A stretch of DNA of 64,000 bases from Pseudomonas asturiensis (GCF_900143095.1 NZ_FRDA01000014.1:62001-126000), one strand, 5' to 3'. Counted from the stretch's first letter, positions 41,760 through 51,284 are shown. Notes: generated by a model from the sequence alone, not told the origin. A program made the numbers and translations.

Positions 41760-42548
41760 TCAGACCCCGGTGCTGGCGATGAATTCCAGCAACGTGCGAT
41801 TGAACTGTTCGGGCTGGTCCAGAGGCGTCGCATGCCGTGAGTCCTCGATGACCACCAGTCGGGCATTGGCGATGCGCTTTACATACGCTTGCTTGAGCGA
41901 AACCTTGGTGTAATCGTGATCGGCGGCAATGATCAGGGTCGGGCAGGTGATGCGCGCCAGTTTGTGCTCCACACCCCAGCCAACGATGGCGTCGAAGCTG
42001 GCCAGATAGGCTCGCTTGTCGTTGCGGCCCCAGCGCTCGGCCATCTTGCGCCGCAACTCGGCCTGCTCCGGTTTGGGAAACAGCAGCTTGCCCAGTGCTT
42101 TGCCCATGGCCTCCATGCTGACCAGGCGGGCCAGTGTCCAGCGCCTGGCCCATTGCCAGAGATCACCCGGGGTTCTGACCTTGACCTGCGGTGCGCTGTT
42201 GACGATGCACAGGCTCTTGAGCAGATGCGGATGATCGACCGCCAGTTGAAAGCCGATCATCCCGCCCATCGACAGACCCACCACATGCACAGGCCCCAGG
42301 CGCAGGTGCTCGATCAGCGCTTCGACGTCTGCACTCATGCCCTGAATGCTGTAGCGCTCGTGAGGCTTGTCCGAACGGCCATGGCCGCGCATGTCCATGG
42401 CGATGACGCGGTAGTGCCGGGCCAGCGCCGGGATCTGGTATTCCCAGTCCTGACAGCTCGAGCCCAGACCGTGCAGCAGCAGGACGGGGTCGCCCTGACC
42501 GTACTCTTCGTAGTGCAGCGAACAGTCGTCATGCTCGAAGAACGCCAT
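41760..42548 (-). CDS. Alpha/beta hydrolase (PA3226-like)
   Basis: The 262-residue cytoplasmic protein has LLLHGLGSSCQDWEYQ near the start (oxyanion loop), DMRGHGRSDKP, the nucleophile elbow GLSMGG, an aspartate in IIAADHDYT and the histidine in IEDSRHATPLDQP, a full triad arrangement like that of esterases and 3-oxoadipate enol-lactonases. GGAG precedes the ATG by 9 bases. It lies 14 bases after the LysR gene and is almost certainly read with it. The substrate is unknown. Confidence 0.87.
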   Translation of the reverse strand: MAFFEHDDCSLHYEEYGQGDPVLLLHGLGSSCQDWEYQIPALARHYRVIAMDMRGHGRSDKPHERYSIQGMSADVEALIEHLRLGPVHVVGLSMGGMIGFQLAVDHPHLLKSLCIVNSAPQVKVRTPGDLWQWARRWTLARLVSMEAMGKALGKLLFPKPEQAELRRKMAERWGRNDKRAYLASFDAIVGWGVEHKLARITCPTLIIAADHDYTKVSLKQAYVKRIANARLVVIEDSRHATPLDQPEQFNRTLLEFIASTGV

Positions 42549-42562
42549 GTGCCTACTCCATG

Positions 42563-43486
42563 TCAGGCTTGTTGAGGGGCTGCAAAGGCCGCTGTCAGCG
42601 GCGCGGTGTCGAAGGTGCGGATCAGGTCGATCAGGATCTGCGTCGCCGGGCCCAGCGGTTTGTCTTTACTGGAGTAAAGATAGAACGAAGGATTGCGACT
42701 GCCACCCCGGTCCAGCGGCAACACCTTGAGCACGCCCTCCTTGAGCTCGCGCTCAATCAGGTGCCGAGGCAACCAGGCGAAGCCCAGGCCGCTGCTGACA
42801 AAGGTCGCCGCCGTGGCGAGGCTGCTGACGGTCCAGCGCTGTTCTGCGCCCAGCCAGCCAACGTCACGAGGTTGCTGGCGGCCTGAGTCACGAATCACCA
42901 CCTGCAGCTGGCTTTCCAGGTCCTGAAAGGTCAGTTCACGATTGGCTTGATGCAAGGAGTGTTCGGGGTGGGCGACGGCCACGAACTCGACGGCGCTCAT
43001 CTCGGCGCCCAGATAGCCCGGAATACTCAGCCCGCTGATGGCCAGGTCCGCTACGCCTTCAAGCAATACTTCCTCGACACCTGACAGCACTTCCTCGCGC
43101 AAACGCACCCGGCAGCCGCGGCTCTGGGGAATGAACGCCGTCAGCGCTCGCACCAGACGTGCCGACGGGTAGGCCGCATCAATGACCAGTCGCACCTCGG
43201 CCTCCCACCCCTGCTCCATGTGGTGGGCGAGGTCTTCAAGCTGGCTGGCCTGCTTGACGAGCTGGCGCGAGCGACGCAGCAGAACACCGCCTGCTTCGGT
43301 CAACACTGCCTTGCGGCCATCGATACGCAGCAGCGGAACGCCGAGTTGATCCTGCATACGGGCTACGGTGTAGCTGACCGATGACTGTGAGCGGTGCAAG
43401 GCCTCGGCGGCCTGGGCAAAACCACCGTGATCGACCACGGCCTGCAAGGTGCGCCATTGGTCGAGCGTCACGCGGGGCGCTTTCAT
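42563..43486 (-). CDS. LysR-family transcriptional regulator (PA3225-like)
   Basis: The 307-residue regulator has an N-terminal helix-turn-helix at about 5-65 (LQAVVDHGGFAQAAEALHRSQSSVSYTVARMQ) and a C-terminal effector domain. It heads the minus-strand series of hydrolase, ppiA and ABC exporter, and is divergent from the small secreted protein gene 67 bases away. In P. aeruginosa PA3225 is reported to affect efflux-related genes; that role is not shown here. No clear T-N11-A site was picked out in the short gap. Confidence 0.9.
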   Translation of the reverse strand: MKAPRVTLDQWRTLQAVVDHGGFAQAAEALHRSQSSVSYTVARMQDQLGVPLLRIDGRKAVLTEAGGVLLRRSRQLVKQASQLEDLAHHMEQGWEAEVRLVIDAAYPSARLVRALTAFIPQSRGCRVRLREEVLSGVEEVLLEGVADLAISGLSIPGYLGAEMSAVEFVAVAHPEHSLHQANRELTFQDLESQLQVVIRDSGRQQPRDVGWLGAEQRWTVSSLATAATFVSSGLGFAWLPRHLIERELKEGVLKVLPLDRGGSRNPSFYLYSSKDKPLGPATQILIDLIRTFDTAPLTAAFAAPQQA

Positions 43487-43553
43487 GCTGTAATTCCTCT
43501 TCTCTTTGCTGTCCGTTGTTCTACTCTGACAATCCCGTTCCGGAGACTGCCCA

Positions 43554-43868
43554 ATGAAACGAGTGTGCTGTGTGTTGCTGGCCTTGTTGCCGTTGACGGC
43601 CGTTGCCTACCCCATTGAAGTGGAAAAGCAGTATCAGGGCGTCAAGATCGATTACGTGACTCACGACGTCGATCAAGACATAGGTTCCATCGCCGTGAGC
43701 AACTTCGGAGACGTGGACGCCAAGTGTGCGGTCGTGTTCGCCAACGGTCCCGAAGCGCCCCGCACCCGACGTGTCCAGGTTGGTGCAGGCAAGAGCGTGA
43801 ACGTGACGGCCAGGTTTACACGCAGCATCATCAAGCTGCGTATCAAGCTGGATTGCCAGCCTGCATGA
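43554..43868 (+). CDS. Small secreted protein of unknown function (PA3224-like)
   Basis: The 104-residue product has a signal peptide (MKRVCCVLLALLPLTAVA, cleaved before YPIEV) and a mature part of about 86 residues with two cysteines (AKCAVVF and LDCQPA) that could form a disulfide in the periplasm. The fold looks like an all-beta sandwich. Homologues have been labelled 3-phosphoglycerate kinase in some annotations, which the sequence contradicts. It is divergent from the LysR gene and 141 bases upstream of the azoreductase gene. Confidence 0.8.
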   Translation: MKRVCCVLLALLPLTAVAYPIEVEKQYQGVKIDYVTHDVDQDIGSIAVSNFGDVDAKCAVVFANGPEAPRTRRVQVGAGKSVNVTARFTRSIIKLRIKLDCQPA

Positions 43869-44009
43869 GTTCAGGGAGAGTAGAGCGCCGTCCTGCATAA
43901 AACAAATTCTTAGATGGATTGAAGCAGGTTTTTGCGCTTTTTCATCGATAAGGTCACGTTTAGCCTGTGCTCCATAGAACATACCCACCTCGTTCAATGG
44001 AGCTTCGTC

Positions 44010-44609
44010 ATGTCCCGCGTACTCGTCATCGAAAGCAGTGCCCGCCAGGAGGATTCAGTCTCGCGTCAGCTGACGCAGCAGTTTCTCAGCCAGTGGCAAG
44101 CCGCACACCCCAATGATGAGGTCACTGTGCGCGATCTGGCGATCAATCCCGTGCCGCATCTGGATGCCACCTTGTTGGGCGGCTGGATGAAACCCGCTGA
44201 ACAGCGCAGCGAAACCGAACAGGCGGCGCTGGAACGCTCCAATACCCTGACCGATGAAGTGATTGCCGCTGATGTGCTGGTGCTCGCCGCGCCGATGTAC
44301 AACTTCGCGATCCCCAGCACCCTCAAGGCCTGGTTCGACCATGTGCTGCGCGCTGGCGTGACCTTCAAGTACACCGAAACCGGTCCGCAAGGTCTGCTGA
44401 CGGGCAAGCGTGCTTTCGTGCTCACCGCTCGCGGCGGCATCTACACCGGTAGCAGCCTGGACCATCAGGAACCCTACGTGCGTCAGGTGCTCGGTTTTAT
44501 TGGTATCCACGACGTCACTTTCATTCATGCCGAGGGCCTGAACATGGGTGGCGATTTTGTGGAAAAAGGCATGAATCAGGCGCTGGCGAAACTGGCCCAG
44601 GTGGCCTGA
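44010..44609 (+). CDS. azoR: FMN-dependent NADH-azoreductase
   Basis: The start at 44010 has GGAG 7 bases upstream and gives 199 residues, the normal AzoR length. The flavodoxin-like fold shows RVLVIESSARQEDSVSR (phosphate loop), PMYNFAIPSTLKAWFDHVLRAG (FMN ring loop) and RGGIYTG. These enzymes reduce quinones and azo compounds with two electrons and protect against thiol and quinone stress. It corresponds to PA3223 (azoR3) in order. It ends 250 bases from the convergent end of psmE, with a strong inverted repeat between. Confidence 0.93.
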   Translation: MSRVLVIESSARQEDSVSRQLTQQFLSQWQAAHPNDEVTVRDLAINPVPHLDATLLGGWMKPAEQRSETEQAALERSNTLTDEVIAADVLVLAAPMYNFAIPSTLKAWFDHVLRAGVTFKYTETGPQGLLTGKRAFVLTARGGIYTGSSLDHQEPYVRQVLGFIGIHDVTFIHAEGLNMGGDFVEKGMNQALAKLAQVA

Positions 44610-44742
44610 CCCTTTTTCGTGAGCCTACTCCCGGCTATCCAGCACAATACGACTTGCTCAATAGAAGCGGCTTTTGTTGGGGGCGGGCTTGCTCGCGAAA
44701 GCCATGGTTCGGACGCTAGTGTGTCAGCGGATGCGCGTGCCT

Positions 44743-44802
44743 CTTCGCGGACAAGTCCGCTCCCACGAGGCGAACGTCGTGGGAGCGGACTTGTCCGCGA
44801 AG
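44743..44802. repeat. Perfect 26-base inverted repeat between azoR and psmE
   Basis: The arms 44743-44768 and 44777-44802 are exact reverse complements, starting CTTCGCGGACAAGTCCGCTC, with an 8-base loop. Each arm contains its own palindrome GCGGAC-AA-GTCCGC. This is a different REP family from that at 38.6 kb. Placed between two convergent genes, it can form a 26-bp hairpin in both transcripts. A diverged half-copy (GGGCTTGCTCGCGAAAGCC) lies at 44685-44703. Confidence 0.9.
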
Positions 44803-44860
44803 GTGTAGGCAGATTCATTGCCCTGGATCAGGCCCCTGAACAAGCGGGCCGTTGCTCCGG

Positions 44861-47800
44861 TCAGGCGATGATGTCCGACGCTTGCAGGCCCTGCACCCCT
44901 GTCAGCTGGATTTCGAAGTCTGCGTCGATATCGTCGTCGATGTTGCCGTAGAGCACGCCATCGGCGAAGCGAAGCTCGCCGGTATTGTTGGCGCTGAACG
45001 CAGCGTTGCCGATAAATACAAACGCATCCCTTGCATCGGTCGACGGACGAGCGTCAATGGCGGAGAACTCCAGCGTGTCGCCCTCGACGGTCTTGAAGCC
45101 CTTGATGATGTCACGCAGGTCGCCCAGCCCCATCTCGGTGGGTGCGGTGAACACATACCGGTCGGCACCCGTGCCCCCGATCAGCGTGTCGGCGCCTGAA
45201 CCCCCTGTCAGCACATCGTCACCTGCGCCACCGGACAAGGTGTCGTTGCCATCACCGCCTTGCAGGACATTGGCGTTCTTGTTGCCGGTCAGCGCGTCGG
45301 CAAACCGGCTTCCGGTCAGGTTTTCCGTGAACTTGAGGGTGTCCAGCCCCGAGCCGCCAGTGGCTTGCTGTGCACTGGTGTTCAACGCCACTGTGACCCC
45401 TGCGCTGGCAAACTGATAGGACACCGTGTCGTTGCCATCGCGACCATCGAGCACGTTGTCGCCAGCGCTGGCATACAGCACGTTATCCAGCGCGTTGCCG
45501 ATGGCGTTGGCCGCGCCACTGCCGGTCATCACAAGGTTTTCCAGGTGTGCGCCCAGGGTGTAGCTCGACAAGGCGCTGTACACCGTGTCCGTACCACCGG
45601 TGCGCGCATCGGCATTGGTCTCGACCACGCGATCGGCTGCGTCGTCCACGTAATAACTGTCTGATCCGTCGCCGCCAGTGAGCAAGTCAACGCCAGCCCC
45701 GCCGTCCAGTACGTTATTGGAGGCATTGCCGGTGATCACGTTCTTCAGCGCATTGCCGGTGCCGTTGATGGCCGAAACGCCGGTGAGCATCAGGTTCTCT
45801 GTGTTCGCTCCCAGCGTCCAGGTGACCGATGCCAGTACGGTGTCGATTTGCGATGGCGAGTCGTTGCTCTCGGTCACGGTGTCCAGGGCGTTGTCGACCA
45901 CGTAGATATCGTTGCCGTCGCCGCCCGTCATGTCGTCCGCACCCTGATCGCCATCGAGCCGGTCATTGCCGGTGCCGCCGACCAGCGTGTCGTCATCGGC
46001 GGTGCCAAAAATGTTGCCACCCTCGTTCTGGCCACCGTCGACGATATCGGCCGGGTCGTTGTTATCGCTGGCATCGCCTCTGAAACCCTTGTCATCGGCG
46101 ATGAAGTCGGCCAGGCGTTGGCCCACGATCTCTGCGGATTCTTCATGCAGGTGCCAGACGTCGTCGGGGTAGACCAGCGGATTGACTTCATAACGCAAGG
46201 GCAGGTCGGTGTAGTCCACGGCCAGCTTGACGTCGGTGCGCTCGGTGGCGATGGCTTCCTGCACGCTTCGCACATACCCGGCACCTTCAACGATGGCGTC
46301 GATCTTTTCATCGGTGTAGCCCCGCGCCTTGGCAGCGTCGCTCTGATAGTGGCCGGTCTCCATCAGGTACACCGTGAAGTCGCCGATCTGCGCGTGCAGG
46401 TAATCGAATACTTTCAGGGTTGAGGCCTTGTAGAGATCGGCGGCCGCCTGTTTGTCGGTGGCGCGGGCGATCTCCTGCGCAGCTTCCTCGCCCTGACCCC
46501 AGATAATACCGGTGGTCACCTTGTCGATGGCGGTCAACGACGCCAGTTGCGTCTTGAGCAACTCGGTGGCGCGCAGCAAGGCCTGACCGGGCTGGTCGGT
46601 GTCGGTCAGCCACCAGGACACTCGCTGTTCTTCCAGGCTGCCGGTCGAATAGCCCACCACCGTGCTGCCCCCTACAGCCAGGTCAATGCCATCGCCGTTG
46701 GCATCGGTGAACTGGCTGCGCACGTCGTAATCGGTGTACTTCGTCAGGTCCTTGACCATCTCCGAGGTGCCGGACTGGTTGTCGTCTTCGGTCATGCGCA
46801 GCAGCCGGGCGTTGGATTGGCCCAGCGTCGGCAGGTAGAGAATCTCCTGCGGCGCACGCTGGCCAAATACAAAGTCTGCGTCCGTCAGGGTGTCGAGCAG
46901 ATTACCGCTCAGGGCGATTTCGAAGCGGTTGCCGTCGGCGTCAGGTGTGGCGGACTTGATGTAGGTCTTGTCACCTGTTTCGTTGAGCGTCATGTACAGC
47001 GTGTGGTTTTCGCCGTTGCCCAGGCCCAGAAAGCCCAGTGCGGAGACGTCGATCCGGTCCTGGCCGGGTGTGAAGTCATAGATCGTATCAGTGGCAGTCA
47101 GGCCGCCCGCGTCATAGTCTCGGTAGCTGTCGGCGAGGGTGCTGTAGATGAACGTGTCGTCGCCATCACCGCCATACAGCGCATCGCGACCCAGCCCACC
47201 GTTAATGGCGTCGGCACCTGTATCGCCGCGTACCGTGTCGTCACCGCCCAGGCCCAGGATCGTGTCATCTCCTTCGGTGCCGTACAGCGACTCGGCGGTG
47301 TCGGTGCCGGTCAGGATCCCCGGGGTGACGTTGCCCACGTTTATGGCGAAGCTGTCGGTCACGGATGCGCCCGTCGCGTCGCTGGCGGTCAGCAATACCG
47401 AGTAGAGGCCCGATGCCGTGCCGCCCGGTGTGCCGCTGAAGGTCAGCGTCTTGCTGTCGAACTTCAGCCAGTCGGGCAGGGCGCTGTTGTCGGCCAGGGT
47501 TGCGCTGTAAGTCAGCGTGTCGCTGTCCGGGTCGCTGAAGCTGCCCGGCTGAACGGTGTAGGAAAACGCTTTGAGTTCGCTGACGCTTTGGTCCATCAAC
47601 GGTGTATTCAGCGTGGGGGCCTGATTGGCCGAGGAAACGGTAGAAAAGATGAAGTTGGAGGCGCTCAATTTATCGAGCAGATTGCCTTGCAGGGCGATCT
47701 CGAAGCGATTGCCGGTGCTATCGACGGCCTCGGTCTTGATATAGGTCTTGGTGCCGTCGCCATTCAAAGACAGGTAGAGAGTCTGCCCGCTGCCATCGCC

Positions 47801-49693
47801 CAGCCCGCGCACGCCGATGCCGGACAGGTCAATGCGGTCTTCGGCCACGTTGAAGTCAGTGAGGGTATCGCTCTGTTTGGGACCGCTGGCGTTGTAATTG
47901 CGGTAACTGTCCAGTCGCGAGGTGTAGACGAACACATCAGCCCCGGCACCGCCGGTCAGTGTGTCGGCATCGGCCCCGCCCGTGATCGTGTCGGCGCCTG
48001 CACCGCCGTCAATACGGTCCGCGCCCGCATTGCCGTTGATCACATCGTTGCTGCCGGTGCCGGTCAACGTATCGCCACCTGACGTCCCCTCGATCACATG
48101 CTGGAAGATGAAGTGGCTGGCGTTCAGCGTGTCCTTCAGGTTGCCGCTCAGGCCGAGTTCGAATCGGTTGCCACTGGCGTCGGCGTCGAGTGACTTGATG
48201 TAGGTGCGGTCCGTGGAGGCGTTGTAGCTGATGTTCAGTGTTCCGTTCTTGCCGCTGCCCAGGCCGCTGAAGCCCAGGTTCGCCAGGTCGATACGGTCCT
48301 GGCTGATGTCGAAATCGGTCAACAGGTCGACCGAACTGCTGCTGGCGGTGCGGTAGCTGTCGGTCGGTGCATCGAAGCGGAACGTGTCCGCGCCTGCGCC
48401 ACCGCTGAGTTTGTCGGCCCCGGCACCGCCGACGAGGATGTCATCGCCCGCGCCACCGTTGAGGGTGTCCTTGCCGTCCAGGCCGAAGATCAGTTCGTTT
48501 GCCGCGCCGCCATTGAGGGTGTCGTTGGCCGCGGTGCCTTGTACGGTGACGAGCGGGAAGTCATCGCCTGCGAAGCTGCCATCGCCATAGATGAGGGTCA
48601 GGCCTTTGCTGGTGTGGCTGATGGTATTGCCCACCACGCTGTTGCGGTCGGTGCCGTCTTCGTTGCGCTCGGCAACGCCATAAGTGGACTGATCGCTGCC
48701 GGTGATCAGGTTGCCACGGATCAGGTTGTCGCTGCCGTTGAAGTACTTGCCGGATACGCCCGATCTGTCGTCGTAGGACTGGATGATGATCTCCGGCACC
48801 GCCGCGCCGAGGGCATTGTTGGTCAAGGTGTTGTCAACGATGTCCACCCCGGAACTGCCATAGATGCGCACGCCTGCGCTGGCGTTGTCGTGGATGTTCA
48901 CGCCGCTCACTGAGACCTGGCTGGACAGCTTGATCAGTACACCTTCGGCTCCGTTGTCGTAGACCGCGCCGCCAGTGATGGTGATGTTGGCGGGCGACGC
49001 AATGTTCTCGCTGCCACGCTGCACGACGATGCCGGTGCTGCCGTTGCCGTACGACACGTTGTTGCTCAGGGTGAAGTCGTGGGTGCTGGTCACCACGTTG
49101 AAACCGTGACGGTCGTTGTTAAAGGCCACGTTGTTTTCGAACACGCTGTCGCTCAGGTAGTCGGCGACGAAACCGTCCAGGCCGTTACCGTGGGACACGC
49201 TGTTCTTGATCACCATGTTCACGGTCTGCTCGTGCGGATCGAAACCGTATCCCGAGCAATCCTTGATCTCGACACGGTCGAGCGTGACGTTGGAATCCTT
49301 GCCGGTCGATCCCGGAATGTAGCCGTTGAACCAGCCATCCACCTTGCCGGTGGTGGCGTCACGATTGCCATCCAGGGTCAGATTGTTCATGCCAAAGTCG
49401 TGGGTCTCCTCGCCATAAGCCGAACGCACGATGCCGGTAACCTTGGTATCGGAGCCATCGGCCAGCTTGATGGTGGTCTCGCCCATGCCCGCGCCAGATA
49501 AGGTGACGTTGCTTTTCAACATCAGGCAACCGTCGGAAGGTTCTTCGCCACCCGAGACGATATACGTCCCGGCGGCCATTACCACCTCGCCGCCTCCGGC
49601 TGCCGCTGCCGCATCGATAGCGGCCTGAAGTGCTGCTGTATCGTCCGTGATGCCGTCGCCCAAAGCTCCATAGTCTTTTGCATTGAATATCAT
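44861..49693 (-). CDS. psmE: Secreted mannuronan C-5-epimerase / alginate O-acetylhydrolase (PsmE type)
   Basis: The start at 49693 has GGAG 8 bases upstream and gives 1610 residues. Domain A (1-~375) is an alginate-epimerase beta-helix with catalytic Y149, D152 and H154 (YGFDPHEQT), D178 and H196, the same numbering as AlgE4. RTX calcium-binding modules follow (~385-535 and ~536-685), then an Ig/cadherin-like domain (~690-788), a third RTX module (~789-945), an SGNH acetylhydrolase (~948-1200; GQSN with S960, DVWH with D1178 and H1181) and a C-terminal RTX block (~1225-1610) that should carry the type I secretion signal. It turns mannuronate into guluronate and removes acetyl groups. No exporter gene is adjacent. 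Confidence 0.93.
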   Translation of the reverse strand: MIFNAKDYGALGDGITDDTAALQAAIDAAAAAGGGEVVMAAGTYIVSGGEEPSDGCLMLKSNVTLSGAGMGETTIKLADGSDTKVTGIVRSAYGEETHDFGMNNLTLDGNRDATTGKVDGWFNGYIPGSTGKDSNVTLDRVEIKDCSGYGFDPHEQTVNMVIKNSVSHGNGLDGFVADYLSDSVFENNVAFNNDRHGFNVVTSTHDFTLSNNVSYGNGSTGIVVQRGSENIASPANITITGGAVYDNGAEGVLIKLSSQVSVSGVNIHDNASAGVRIYGSSGVDIVDNTLTNNALGAAVPEIIIQSYDDRSGVSGKYFNGSDNLIRGNLITGSDQSTYGVAERNEDGTDRNSVVGNTISHTSKGLTLIYGDGSFAGDDFPLVTVQGTAANDTLNGGAANELIFGLDGKDTLNGGAGDDILVGGAGADKLSGGAGADTFRFDAPTDSYRTASSSSVDLLTDFDISQDRIDLANLGFSGLGSGKNGTLNISYNASTDRTYIKSLDADASGNRFELGLSGNLKDTLNASHFIFQHVIEGTSGGDTLTGTGSNDVINGNAGADRIDGGAGADTITGGADADTLTGGAGADVFVYTSRLDSYRNYNASGPKQSDTLTDFNVAEDRIDLSGIGVRGLGDGSGQTLYLSLNGDGTKTYIKTEAVDSTGNRFEIALQGNLLDKLSASNFIFSTVSSANQAPTLNTPLMDQSVSELKAFSYTVQPGSFSDPDSDTLTYSATLADNSALPDWLKFDSKTLTFSGTPGGTASGLYSVLLTASDATGASVTDSFAINVGNVTPGILTGTDTAESLYGTEGDDTILGLGGDDTVRGDTGADAINGGLGRDALYGGDGDDTFIYSTLADSYRDYDAGGLTATDTIYDFTPGQDRIDVSALGFLGLGNGENHTLYMTLNETGDKTYIKSATPDADGNRFEIALSGNLLDTLTDADFVFGQRAPQEILYLPTLGQSNARLLRMTEDDNQSGTSEMVKDLTKYTDYDVRSQFTDANGDGIDLAVGGSTVVGYSTGSLEEQRVSWWLTDTDQPGQALLRATELLKTQLASLTAIDKVTTGIIWGQGEEAAQEIARATDKQAAADLYKASTLKVFDYLHAQIGDFTVYLMETGHYQSDAAKARGYTDEKIDAIVEGAGYVRSVQEAIATERTDVKLAVDYTDLPLRYEVNPLVYPDDVWHLHEESAEIVGQRLADFIADDKGFRGDASDNNDPADIVDGGQNEGGNIFGTADDDTLVGGTGNDRLDGDQGADDMTGGDGNDIYVVDNALDTVTESNDSPSQIDTVLASVTWTLGANTENLMLTGVSAINGTGNALKNVITGNASNNVLDGGAGVDLLTGGDGSDSYYVDDAADRVVETNADARTGGTDTVYSALSSYTLGAHLENLVMTGSGAANAIGNALDNVLYASAGDNVLDGRDGNDTVSYQFASAGVTVALNTSAQQATGGSGLDTLKFTENLTGSRFADALTGNKNANVLQGGDGNDTLSGGAGDDVLTGGSGADTLIGGTGADRYVFTAPTEMGLGDLRDIIKGFKTVEGDTLEFSAIDARPSTDARDAFVFIGNAAFSANNTGELRFADGVLYGNIDDDIDADFEIQLTGVQGLQASDIIA

Positions 49694-49940
49694 GGTGTTA
49701 CTCCGGGCGACGAAGATTTTAGGTAATGAAGTCAACATTGCAGCGCCCGAAGATGAGACCCTTAATATGAGGAAAGTTGCGCGATATCAGGTGTATTTTC
49801 GGCGAAATAGACGCCATCAGCGTCAATAGAGTGACTGTCGTATTTATGACGGGCGATGTGTGGGGCGCCGACAGGTTGGCGTCAAAAACCGGGTGCGGCT
49901 GCTATTGTCCAACCCGTCGAATCCAACTTCAGGAGCATCC

Positions 49941-50513
49941 ATGTTCGAACAAGGCCGCTGGCTCAATGAACCCGGGCGATGGGAGGTCTGCAATAACCGC
50001 CTCAGCATCACGACAGACGCTGCGACCGATTTCTGGCAGCAGACCCATTACGGCTTCTGCCGCGACACCGGTCATTTTCTCGGCGTGCCCGTCAACGGCG
50101 CTTTCACGGCTCAAGTCCATGTGCAGGGTAATTTCAAAACGCTGTACGACCAGGCGGGGCTGATGGTCCGTGTCGACGAGCGCAACTGGATGAAAACCGG
50201 CGTCGAAGTCAGCGACGGCGCGCTTATGCTGGGCAGCGTGCTGACCCGTGATCAGTCGGACTGGGCCACCGGATCGTTCGACGAGTCTGCGTCGGGGCTT
50301 TGGCTGCGTGTGACAGTGGCCGGGGGCGTGATGCGGATTCAGCACTCAGTGGACGGCCTGCGCTGGCCTCTGTTGCGCCTGGCACCCTTCCCCATGGGAG
50401 AGTGTCAGGTTGGGCCGATGTGTTGCAGCCCGGAACGGGGCGGGCTGGAGGTGGTGTTTTCCAGGTTTGAAGTGGGGCCTGCATTGGGCAAGGAGCTGCA
50501 TGACCTGACGTAA
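49941..50513 (+). CDS. DUF1349 family protein
   Basis: The 190-residue protein starts at ATG 49941, with AGGAG 6 bases upstream. It has the concanavalin-like beta-sandwich pattern of DUF1349: TTDAATDFWQQTHYGFCRDTG, a YDQAGLMVRVDERNWMKTGVE core, and LWLRVTVAGG with VDGLRWPLLRLAPF at the end. Family members are soluble and may bind carbohydrate, but none is well understood. It is divergent from psmE across 247 bases and shares that regulatory gap. Confidence 0.85.
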   Translation: MFEQGRWLNEPGRWEVCNNRLSITTDAATDFWQQTHYGFCRDTGHFLGVPVNGAFTAQVHVQGNFKTLYDQAGLMVRVDERNWMKTGVEVSDGALMLGSVLTRDQSDWATGSFDESASGLWLRVTVAGGVMRIQHSVDGLRWPLLRLAPFPMGECQVGPMCCSPERGGLEVVFSRFEVGPALGKELHDLT

Positions 50514-50524
50514 GTGAAGGTCAA

Positions 50525-50845
50525 TCAGTCCCCGTGCCCAAGCGACCGATACCACTCGGCGTAAGGCGTGTTGTCCACCTTGTGCCTGTTCAGGTCAGGC
50601 GCGCCATCGGTCCACCAGACCGGACCGCGCTCGCCGAGCGCCACTTTGGCCGCATCGACAGCTGCCCTGGCCTGTTTGATCAGCGGCGGTTTACCTGAGG
50701 CTTTCGAGGTCTTTACTGCCCGTCGTGCTGTCATGAGCTCATTGACCAGCCGTTGGCGTTCGTCCTCGTCGAGCGCAGGATTGGAGCAGCGCCACAGCTG
50801 TCCTTTGACCACGAAGTAGCGCCCGTCAGGCGTTGTTGGGTTCAT
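50525..50845 (-). CDS. Conserved hypothetical protein, 106 aa
   Basis: The product begins MNPTTPDGRYFVVKGQLWRC and ends in a conserved-looking DNTPYAEWYRSLGHGD. The middle is a basic helix (ELMTARRAVKTSKASG). There is no signal or membrane segment. It overlaps the end of the upstream gene by four bases (ATGA), so the two are translationally coupled. I do not recognise a family with a known function. Confidence 0.75.
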   Translation of the reverse strand: MNPTTPDGRYFVVKGQLWRCSNPALDEDERQRLVNELMTARRAVKTSKASGKPPLIKQARAAVDAAKVALGERGPVWWTDGAPDLNRHKVDNTPYAEWYRSLGHGD

Positions 50846-51084
50846 GGGGTGAATGTGTGTTTGTCGACATCGATGTGCGTCAGCCCCAGCAACCCGGCCT
50901 TGGCCAGCACCTCGTCCGGCGTCGCGTCGGCGTTGGGCATCATCAGGCTGTTTTCCGCATCGCCGAAATGCAGTTCGAGCAGGTGGATGGCGGCTTCGTG
51001 AGTGTGCAGTTCGGGTTGGTCGAGTTCCAGGGTGTGGGTGCGCGGCTCGTCCTTGAACAGGTAATCAAGCAGGTAAACTGGCAT
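50842..51084 (-). CDS. Conserved hypothetical protein, 80 aa
   Basis: The start at 51084 has GAGG 7 bases upstream. The small acidic protein MPVYLLDYLFKDEPRTHTLE has a compact alpha/beta look and ends in GLTHIDVDKHTF. It is the first gene of a two-gene unit with the 106-aa protein. No function can be given. Confidence 0.7.
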   Translation of the reverse strand: MPVYLLDYLFKDEPRTHTLELDQPELHTHEAAIHLLELHFGDAENSLMMPNADATPDEVLAKAGLLGLTHIDVDKHTFTP

Positions 51085-51284
51085 GGCTGGGCCTCGGGTC
51101 AAGAAACGACGATTGATTATCCTGACTGGCGGGCCTGTCTGTAGTTCAGTTGAATGGCTGGGCCGGTTTGTCTGAATCAGCGATATGCCTCGGCCTCAGA
51201 CTGTCGTTACACTTCCCGTAGAACCTTGCATCATCAGAGACTTGCTCATCCCCCCGATGTGGCCGACGGACCGAGAGACATTGA

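Noticed and set aside
43554..43868. 3-phosphoglycerate kinase
   Set aside because: That label is sometimes attached to relatives, but a 104-residue protein with a signal peptide has none of the kinase motifs or size.
49798..49823. AlgU-type promoter upstream of psmE (CAACTT-N15-TCTCA)
   Set aside because: The spacer is a base short and two bases of the consensus are off. Mentioned only as a weak possibility, not called as a feature.
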